From: JADJPO01 sp963825645
GTDB lineage: Bacteria > Actinomycetota > Actinomycetes > Actinomycetales > Kineosporiaceae
Direction: 5' to 3'
Length of the DNA stretch: 64,000 nucleotides
NCBI GenBank assembly: GCA_963825645.1
Contig: CAWGTT010000003.1
Coordinates: 124,001 to 188,000, forward strand
The notes under the pieces are model-generated. The model had not been told where the DNA came from, did no database searches, and saw only the letters and a program-made list of their open reading frames with translations. Shown here piece by piece: positions 59,073-64,000 of the stretch. The position numbers and the translations under genes are program-made. The stretch's first letter is position 1. The number at the start of each line of letters is the position of its first letter.

Positions 59073-60139
59073 GAGGCCACCCCGGAGGCCTCCGCGGCCT
59101 CGGCGACGGTGCGCAGGGCGGCCAACCGGGACGACAGATCCGGCGCGGCCGGGCTGATGGACAGCGTGGTGACGCCGGCCGCCGCAAAGGCCTGGATCCG
59201 GTCGGCAATCCGGGCGCGGTCACCCAGCAGGCTGGTGGCGTCGATCAGGTCGACCGGCACGGCGGCGGCGGCCTCGCGGGGCTGGGCGTCGAGAAACAGG
59301 TCCTGCACCTTCTCCGCGGCATCCTCGTACCCCATGCGGCGCACGAGGGCGTTGTAGAAGTTCTGCTCGCGGCTGCCCATCCCCCCGACGTAGAGGGCGG
59401 TGTAGGGGCGTAGCGCGTCGGCCGCCGAGGCGAGGTCCGGATCGACGCTGACCCCGACGGTGGGAACGACGTCGAAGCCGGTGAGCGGGTCCGCGCCGTC
59501 CGCGACGCCCCAGCCGGCCTGACGGCGGGCCTCGCGGATCGGGTTCAGGGAGATGGCGGCATGCTCGGGGCTGAAGAAGATGCCCAGCCAGCCGTCGGCG
59601 ATCTCCCCGGCCAGAGCCAGGTTCTTCGGGCCCACTGCAGCGAGGTAGATCGGGATGCGCTCGCGCACCGGACGCACCGTCAGATGCAAGGCCTTTCCGG
59701 GCCCGTCCGGCAGCGGCAGCGTGTAGTGCTCGCCGGTGTACGTCACTCGTCGCCGGCTCAAGGCCGCCCGGACGATGTCGACGTACTCACGGGTACGCCC
59801 CAGAGGCTTGGCGAACCGCACGCCATGCCAGCCTTCGGAGACCTGTGGCCCGCTGACGCCCAGTCCGAGCCGGAACCTGCCGCCGGACAGCGCGTCCAGG
59901 GTGGCTGCCGTCATGGCGGTCATCGCCGGGCTGCGGGCCGGGATCTGCATCACCGCTGCGCCGACGTCGATGCGTTCGGTGTGTGCTGCGACCCAGGTAA
60001 GGACCGTCGGCGCATCAGAGCCGTAGGCCTCGGCCGCCCAGCAGACCGCGTAGCCCAACCGATCTGCCTCCTGGGCCAGGGCCAGGTTGTCGCGATCGTT
60101 CGGTCCGCCCCAGTATCCAAGGTTCAGTCCCAGCCGCAC
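59069..60139 (-). CDS. LLM-class (probably F420-dependent) oxidoreductase
   Basis: A 356-aa luciferase-like TIM barrel: VRLGLNLGYWGGPNDRDN start, PARSPAMTAMTAATLDALSG and RFRLGLGVSGPQVSEGWHG, with EYVDIVRAALSRRRVTYTGE typical of the F420-dependent subgroup. The substrate is unknown. F420 rather than FMN is inferred from family and phylum. GTG 60139 follows TAGGCT by 8 nt; the longer frame (428 aa) crosses into the divergent promoter region of the aldo/keto reductase. Confidence 0.88.
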   Translation of the reverse strand: MRLGLNLGYWGGPNDRDNLALAQEADRLGYAVCWAAEAYGSDAPTVLTWVAAHTERIDVGAAVMQIPARSPAMTAMTAATLDALSGGRFRLGLGVSGPQVSEGWHGVRFAKPLGRTREYVDIVRAALSRRRVTYTGEHYTLPLPDGPGKALHLTVRPVRERIPIYLAAVGPKNLALAGEIADGWLGIFFSPEHAAISLNPIREARRQAGWGVADGADPLTGFDVVPTVGVSVDPDLASAADALRPYTALYVGGMGSREQNFYNALVRRMGYEDAAEKVQDLFLDAQPREAAAAVPVDLIDATSLLGDRARIADRIQAFAAAGVTTLSISPAAPDLSSRLAALRTVAEAAEASGVAS

Positions 60140-60147
60140 GAGCGCCG

Positions 60148-60153
60148 AGCCTA
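60148..60153 (-). promoter_or_regulatory. -10 box TAGGCT for leaderless LLM oxidoreductase gene
   Basis: TAGGCT on the minus strand, 8 nt before GTG 60139. Confidence 0.4.
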
Positions 60154-60197
60154 TCGGGCGCGCCGGGACGTCTGGAACGTCGACCCATCGGCGACGG

Positions 60198-60203
60198 TAG
60201 GTT
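60198..60203 (+). promoter_or_regulatory. -10 box TAGGTT for leaderless aldo/keto reductase gene
   Basis: TAGGTT, GCCGCC, then GTG 60210. No ribosome site. Confidence 0.45.
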
Positions 60204-60209
60204 GCCGCC

Positions 60210-61175
60210 GTGGAAGAACGCACCGTCGGCCGCAGCGGCTTACGCGTTTCGCGGCTCGGGCTGGGCTCGCTGACCTGGGGCCGGGACACCGACGAGCATG
60301 AGGCAGCCGAGCAGCTCACCGGGTTCGTGGACGCCGGCGGCACCCTCGTCGACACCGCGGCGTCCTACGGGGAGGGGGCGGCCGAGGACCTACTCGGCTC
60401 CCTGCTGGGACACCTCGTCCCGCGGGACGAGGTGGTGCTCTGCACCAAGGCGGGCGCTGCCTGGCGCGACGGCCGACCACACACCTTCCCCTCGCGGGCC
60501 CGGCTGCTCGCCGACCTGGACGCCTCATTACGCCGGCTGCGGACCGACCACGTCGACCTGTGGCTCGTGCGGGGTTGGAGCGATGAGGTGCCGCTCACCG
60601 AGACCCTGTCGGCGCTGGACGTCGCGGTCCGTTCCGGCCGGGCTCGCTACGTCGGTGTGTCGAACTACTCGGGCTGGCAGGTGGCGCATGCCGCGACGCT
60701 GGCCGGCGGGCCCGGCAACGGCCAGGCCAACCTGGCTGGCACCGAGGTGGTCGCCGCGCAGGTGGAGTACTCGCTGGTTCAGCGCGAGGCCGAACGTGAG
60801 GTACTACCGGCGAGCCGTTCACTCGGCGTCGGCGTGCTGGCCTGGTCGCCGCTGGGGCGTGGAGTGCTCAGCGGCAAGTACCGAAGCGGGACCCCGGCTG
60901 ACTCGCGGGGCGCCTCGGCACATCTGGCCGGCTTCGTCGGCGCCTACCTCACCCCGCGTTCACGCCGGGTGGTGGACGCCGTGGTGACGGCCGCGGACGG
61001 GCTCGGCTGTTCGCCGGTGGACGTGGCCCTGGCCTGGGTGCGCGACCGCGCCGGTGTCGCGTCGATCCTGCTGGGTGCGCGGACCGCCGCGCAGCTACGC
61101 GTGGCGTTGGCCAGCGACGAGGTCGACCTGCCGGCCGAGATCGTCAGTGTGCTTGAAGAGGTGTCGGCCCCCTGA
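60210..61175 (+). CDS. Aldo/keto reductase family protein with altered catalytic tetrad
   Basis: 321-aa NADPH-dependent reductase barrel. Tetrad residues Asp and Tyr are seen in TLVDTAASYGEG (near residue 52) and Lys in VVLCTKAG. Where the His normally lies (the DLYLLH-type strand) the sequence reads VDLWLVRGW, an Arg. NADPH-binding features LAWSPLGRGVLSGKY and the C-terminal SILLGARTAAQL are intact. The start is GTG 60210 in a leaderless arrangement. Divergent from the LLM oxidoreductase gene. The substrate is unknown. Confidence 0.9.
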   Translation: MEERTVGRSGLRVSRLGLGSLTWGRDTDEHEAAEQLTGFVDAGGTLVDTAASYGEGAAEDLLGSLLGHLVPRDEVVLCTKAGAAWRDGRPHTFPSRARLLADLDASLRRLRTDHVDLWLVRGWSDEVPLTETLSALDVAVRSGRARYVGVSNYSGWQVAHAATLAGGPGNGQANLAGTEVVAAQVEYSLVQREAEREVLPASRSLGVGVLAWSPLGRGVLSGKYRSGTPADSRGASAHLAGFVGAYLTPRSRRVVDAVVTAADGLGCSPVDVALAWVRDRAGVASILLGARTAAQLRVALASDEVDLPAEIVSVLEEVSAP

Positions 61176-61198
61176 GCCGAACCGGGGGCCGGCCTGAG

Positions 61199-61618
61199 TC
61201 AGCGCTCGGCGTCCACCAGGTCGTCCTCGTCGTCGGTGCCCTGGGCCTCGTCGCTCGCCTCACCCGGGTCGTCGTCGGGGGACTCGTCGTCGTCCTCGTC
61301 GTCGTCCTCGTCGTCGTCGTCGCTTTCGTCGACGAGGTCCTCGTCCTCTTCGTCGTCCTCTTCGTCGTCCTCTTCGTCGTCGTCCTCGTCCTCCTCGAGG
61401 TCGTCGGCATCTTCGGAGTCGTCGTAGAGCACGAACGGGGTGACCTCGTCGTAGGCGGTATAGAGCGCCTCGTCGTAGGTCTCGAAGGCGTCGGCGAGGG
61501 TCTGGTAGGCCGAGACGACGGCCGGGTCGGCCTCGCCGTGTCGTCGGCTCGCGGCGAGCAGGTGTGCCTCAAGCGCCGCTGAGAGCCGGTCCAGCGCAGC
61601 GCGAGGGTCGGTCGTCAT
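61199..61618 (-). CDS. Acidic protein, Rv2137c-like, unknown function
   Basis: 139 aa. Residues 1-70 are a helical domain (LDRLSAALEAHLLAASRRHG, then YQTLADAFETYDEALYTAYD). The rest is an Asp/Glu run of about 60 residues, with three perfect 12-bp DNA repeats inside. Position next to uppP-region genes suggests the Rv2137c family. ATG 61618 follows TACGGT by 6 nt. The run could contact basic proteins or nucleic-acid-binding partners; no evidence here. Confidence 0.75.
   Translation of the reverse strand: MTTDPRAALDRLSAALEAHLLAASRRHGEADPAVVSAYQTLADAFETYDEALYTAYDEVTPFVLYDDSEDADDLEEDEDDDEEDDEEDDEEDEDLVDESDDDDEDDDEDDDESPDDDPGEASDEAQGTDDEDDLVDAER
61344..61379. repeat. Three perfect 12-bp tandem repeats
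   Basis: TCCTCTTCGTCG three times in a row on the plus strand, flanked by more TCG/TCC triplets. On the minus strand they code for Asp/Glu. Slippage here would change the acidic tail length in steps of four residues. Confidence 0.9.
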
Positions 61619-61624
61619 GAGACG

Positions 61625-61630
61625 ACCGTA
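61625..61630 (-). promoter_or_regulatory. -10 box TACGGT for leaderless acidic-protein gene
   Basis: TACGGT on the minus strand, 6 nt before ATG 61618. Confidence 0.35.
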
Positions 61631-61682
61631 GCGGTTCGCCGTGACCTCGTGATGACATGGTGTCGATGATGGAGCTGCGTCG

Positions 61683-61919
61683 ATGATCGAGCTGACCCTG
61701 CGCCCGGTCGACCCCTTGCCGCAAGACCTGCCCGGCGGCGACTACGAGTACCGCATGGTGGTTCTTCCCCGGCTGGTCGGCCGCACCCAGGCTCAGCGTC
61801 TGCTCGCCGAGCTCGCCGAGCACGATCACTGGGAGGTGGCCCGGGTCAGGCTCTATTGGGGCGGGGCACGCCGGGTGTGGCTGCGGCGGCGGATCATCCG
61901 AGTCAGTCGCACGACCTGA
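61683..61919 (+). CDS. DUF5703 family protein
   Basis: A 78-aa small basic protein, YEYRMVVLPRLVGRTQAQRL then LLAELAEHDHWEVARVRLYW and a C-terminal GGARRVWLRRRIIR. It matches the actinobacterial DUF5703 family by eye; function unknown. GGAG lies eight bases before the ATG. Convergent with the M20 peptidase gene, 17 bp apart. Confidence 0.82.
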   Translation: MIELTLRPVDPLPQDLPGGDYEYRMVVLPRLVGRTQAQRLLAELAEHDHWEVARVRLYWGGARRVWLRRRIIRVSRTT

Positions 61920-61936
61920 CCAGCCGTCGATGCGGT

Positions 61937-63325
61937 TCAGCAGGTGTCGATGAACCGGCGCAGGACCCGGGTGCCGAACCGGAGCGCGTCGAGAGGTACC
62001 CGCTCGTCGATGCCGTGGAACATGCCGGCGAAGTCGAGCCCGGCCGGCAGCTGGAGCGGCGCGAAGCCGTAGCCGGTGATCCCGAGCTGGGCGTAGCTCT
62101 TGTTGTCGGTTCCCCCGGACAGGCAGTAGGGCAAGACGGCGCAGCCGGGGTCCTCGGCCCGCAGCGCCTCGGACATCGCCTCGACCAGGGCCCCCTCGAA
62201 GGGCGTCTCCAGCGCGATCGCCTGCTGGACCATCTCGACGTCGACGCCGTCCCCGACCAGCTCGCGCACCGTGTCGACGAGCTCGTCCACCCGGCCGGGC
62301 AGGTATCGGCCGTCGACCAGTGCCGTGGCGCTGCCCGGGATCACGTTGTGCTTGTATCCGGCCTGCAAGGCGGTGGGATTGGTGGTGTTGCGCACGATCG
62401 CGCCGATCCAGTTGGCCGTCGTGCCCAGGGCCGCGACGAGGGCGTCGGGGTCGTCGATCGGCAACGCCGTCCCGGTGATCTCCTGGACGCCGTCGAGGAG
62501 CTGCCGAACGGTCGGGGTGATCTCGATCGGCCAGGTGTGGTCACCGATCCGGGTGATCGCGTGGGCCAGCCGAGTGACCGCGTTGTCGGTGTTGATCTGG
62601 GAGCCGTGACCGGCGCGGCCGTGCGCCACCAGGCGCAGCCAGGCGATGCCCTTCTCGGCGGTCTGCACCAGATACGTCCGGCGGCCGGCCAGGTCGACCG
62701 AGAACCCCCCCACCTCGCTGACCGCCTCGGTGACGCCGTCCAGCAGGTCGGCGTGGTGACTGACGACGTACCTGGCCCCGTACTCGCCGCCACTCTCCTC
62801 GTCGGCGGTGAAGGCGAGGACGAGGTCGCGTGCTGGCATGCGGCCTGACCGGGCCAGGTCACGGACCACGGCCAGGATCATCGCGTCCATGTTCTTCATG
62901 TCGACTGCGCCGCGGCCCCAGACGCAGTCGTCGCGGATCTCGGCCGAGAACGGGTCGACCTGCCAGTCGGCGGCCTGGGCCGGGACGACGTCCAGGTGGC
63001 CGTGCACCAGCAGTGCCGGCCGGCTCGAGTCGGCGCCGGCCATCCGGGTCAGCACGCTGGTCCGCCCCGGGGCGGACTCGACGACCGTCGGCTCCAGCCC
63101 CACCTCGGCCAGCCACTCGGCGACCTGCTCGGCGGCCTTGCGCTCCCCCGGACCGGTGTTGTCGCCGAAGTTGGAGGTGTCGATCCGGATCAGTTCGCGG
63201 CACAGCTCGACCACCTCGTCCTGGGCCGTGTCCGAGGCCTGGTCCGCGGTCGCGTCGCGAATCCCGTCACCCTGGTCGGGACGCTCGACGTCTGCGTTGC
63301 TCGGCTGCTCGCTGGGTCGGCTCAC
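61937..63325 (-). CDS. M20 family zinc peptidase (DapE/ArgE-like, Rv2141c-like)
   Basis: 462 aa. Metal and catalytic residues: LLVHGHLDVVP (His, Asp), WGRGAVDMKN (bridging Asp), TADEESGGEYG (catalytic Glu and ligand Glu) and MFHGIDERVPLD near the C-terminus (last His). The dimerisation domain sits at about 230-350. It could be a dipeptidase or acyl-amino-acid deacylase; a true DapE role is unproven. GTG 63325 has AGGAGG seven bases upstream; about 45 residues of polar N-terminus precede the domain. Confidence 0.9.
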   Translation of the reverse strand: MSRPSEQPSNADVERPDQGDGIRDATADQASDTAQDEVVELCRELIRIDTSNFGDNTGPGERKAAEQVAEWLAEVGLEPTVVESAPGRTSVLTRMAGADSSRPALLVHGHLDVVPAQAADWQVDPFSAEIRDDCVWGRGAVDMKNMDAMILAVVRDLARSGRMPARDLVLAFTADEESGGEYGARYVVSHHADLLDGVTEAVSEVGGFSVDLAGRRTYLVQTAEKGIAWLRLVAHGRAGHGSQINTDNAVTRLAHAITRIGDHTWPIEITPTVRQLLDGVQEITGTALPIDDPDALVAALGTTANWIGAIVRNTTNPTALQAGYKHNVIPGSATALVDGRYLPGRVDELVDTVRELVGDGVDVEMVQQAIALETPFEGALVEAMSEALRAEDPGCAVLPYCLSGGTDNKSYAQLGITGYGFAPLQLPAGLDFAGMFHGIDERVPLDALRFGTRVLRRFIDTC

Positions 63326-63470
63326 GATGGGTCCTCCTGCCGGTCGGTGCCGGTGGATCTCCGGGCCTGGTGGTGCCACGCTAGCCGGGTTCGCAGTCCA
63401 GGCCGCACCGGCCTGCGTGCTAACCTCTCCTGCGCCGATCGACCCTGTCGCGACGGTGTAGGCAGCCCTA

Positions 63471-63557
63471 GTCCGGGTGGCGGAATTGGCAGACGCGCTA
63501 GCTTGAGGTGCTAGTGCCCTTAGGGGCATGGGGGTTCAAGTCCCCCCTCGGACACCA
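63471..63557 (+). tRNA. tRNA-Leu (anticodon GAG)
   Basis: An 87-nt cloverleaf. Acceptor stem GTCCGGG/CTCGGAC with one G-U pair, D-loop with GG, anticodon stem CTAGC/GCTAG with loop TTGAGGT (anticodon GAG), the long variable arm of class II tRNAs (TGCCCTTAGGGGCA), T-arm GGGGGTTCAAGTCCCCC and an encoded CCA end. Confidence 0.97.
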
Positions 63558-63566
63558 TCCTCAAAT

Positions 63567-63609
63567 GGCCTCTGACCTGACTCTGACCTGACGAAACGCA
63601 GCAGAGGCC
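63567..63609 (+). repeat. 11-bp tandem repeat inside an 8-bp inverted repeat, just after tRNA-Leu
   Basis: TCTGACCTGAC occurs at 63571-63581 and 63582-63592 without mismatch. The pair is enclosed by GGCCTCTG (63567-63574) and CAGAGGCC (63602-63609). It could be the tRNA terminator, or arm-type integrase sites at a tRNA attachment site. Confidence 0.8.
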
Positions 63610-64000
63610 GTTCTTCGTTCGGGCCATGGAATCATTCCGGGGGTCATCGTGGATCAGCCTCTGCCACGGGACGTCGACAACGATGGCCCAACGGGTGCAC
63701 CGCAGGCGAACCGATGGCAGTGTCATCGTGCATCGCAGCGCTCACTGCCGCGTCAGCCCTACCGGACTTCTCTATGCCGCAGGTGGGGCATGCCGCGAGC
63801 GTCGTCTTGGGCACAGGTAACACAGGCAGGGGCAACACCAGGGCTCCACAGGACACCCGGACCGGGAAGACCTCCCGGGAGGCCTCTACGTCCCCGACGG
63901 CCGACGCGACCACACCAGGTTCATCGATGCCCTCTACCTCCACGGCCTGATCGCCTCATGAAACGGACGAATCGAGATCACCCGGAGCCCTGGGGCGTGT
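63610..64000. other. Right-edge region without a clear gene
   Basis: No confident gene. One plus-strand frame is open from 63626 except for a TAA at 63818-63820, and its last about 46 codons (to TGA 63959-63961) look coding, with DREDLPGGLYVPDGRRDHTR and FIDALYLHGLIAS. An ATG at 63958 overlaps that stop (ATGA) and opens MKRTNRDHPEPWGV to the window end. A minus-strand frame 63644-63943 (99 aa) is the rival reading. Possibly the decayed edge of an element inserted at the tRNA gene. Confidence 0.25.

Noticed and set aside
61236..61427. Plus-strand Ser-rich frame
   Set aside because: Antisense of the Asp/Glu repeat of the acidic protein.
63520..63726. Minus-strand frame reading SEGGLEPP
   Set aside because: This is the antisense of the tRNA T-arm, a well-known false protein.
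1..64000. CRISPR arrays, rRNA genes, insertion sequences, prophage modules
   Set aside because: No regularly spaced repeats, rRNA segments, transposase motifs or phage structural genes were seen.

Overview
The window is chromosomal DNA from a high-GC actinobacterium. It carries the complete Pup-proteasome system (dop, pup, prcB, prcA, pafA, mpa, pafBC), the mycothiol ligase gene mshC, a probable F420-type oxidoreductase, HelY, TatAC and several actinobacteria-only families (DUF3866, DUF3054, DUF3090, DUF5703, SCO1664). From memory, gene order from helY to the M20 peptidase follows the Mycobacterium tuberculosis Rv2090-Rv2141c backbone, with insertions and losses. No genus can be fixed from the sequence alone.

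Layout. 1-1.1 kb: the 5' part of lnt, running off the left edge. 1.3-7.7 kb: a lysine beta-degradation cluster, kal-kamE-kamD and kdd on the minus strand and kamA on the plus strand, with a plsC-type acyltransferase between kamD and kdd. The thiolase-like cleavage enzyme kce is not in the window. 7.7-11 kb: a glycogen-debranching-type glycosidase converging on a GT4 glycosyltransferase that is split by one missing base. 11-17.5 kb: a membrane protein, an Lrp regulator, a 5'-3' exonuclease, HelY helicase and an agmatinase-family ureohydrolase. 17.8-26.8 kb: a ten-gene Tad/Flp pilus operon (two Flp prepilins, TadE, TadG-like, CpaB, CpaE/TadZ, TadA, a VWA-TadB fusion, TadC) ending in an isoprenylcysteine-methyltransferase-like gene. 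26.9-32 kb: diacylglycerol kinase, TatC, TatA, two small proteins and PafC/PafB. 32-44.3 kb: DUF3866, two FKBP isomerases, pafA, prcA, prcB, pup, dop, DUF3054, a NUDIX-DUF402 fusion, mpa and trmI. 44.3-50 kb: a CBS-linked site-2 protease, a MacB/FtsX-type exporter, a decayed AbiEi/DUF559-like gene beside a perfect 20-bp inverted repeat, and a HAD phosphatase. 50-63.3 kb: metH, PAC2 protein, mshC, SCO1664 protein, DUF3090, phosphoglycerate-mutase-like phosphatase, uppP, LLM oxidoreductase, aldo/keto reductase, an acidic protein, DUF5703 and an M20 peptidase. 63.47 kb: tRNA-Leu(GAG), followed by a repeat-bearing stretch that may be the edge of an integrated element.

How the genes work together. 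The kam/kdd/kal genes would turn L-lysine into beta-lysine, 3,5-diaminohexanoate and 3-keto-5-aminohexanoate, and later deaminate 3-aminobutyryl-CoA. The pup-proteasome genes form a full tagging and degradation route: Dop deamidates Pup-Gln, PafA ligates it to target lysines, Mpa unfolds, PrcBA degrades, and PafBC is the associated WYL regulator. The tad operon encodes an export machine for Flp pili. Many genes start 6-8 nt after a TAnnnT box, which predicts widespread leaderless mRNAs; I used this signal to choose several starts. Least certain are the right-hand edge, the AbiEi-like remnant and the exact starts of kamE and the SCO1664 protein.
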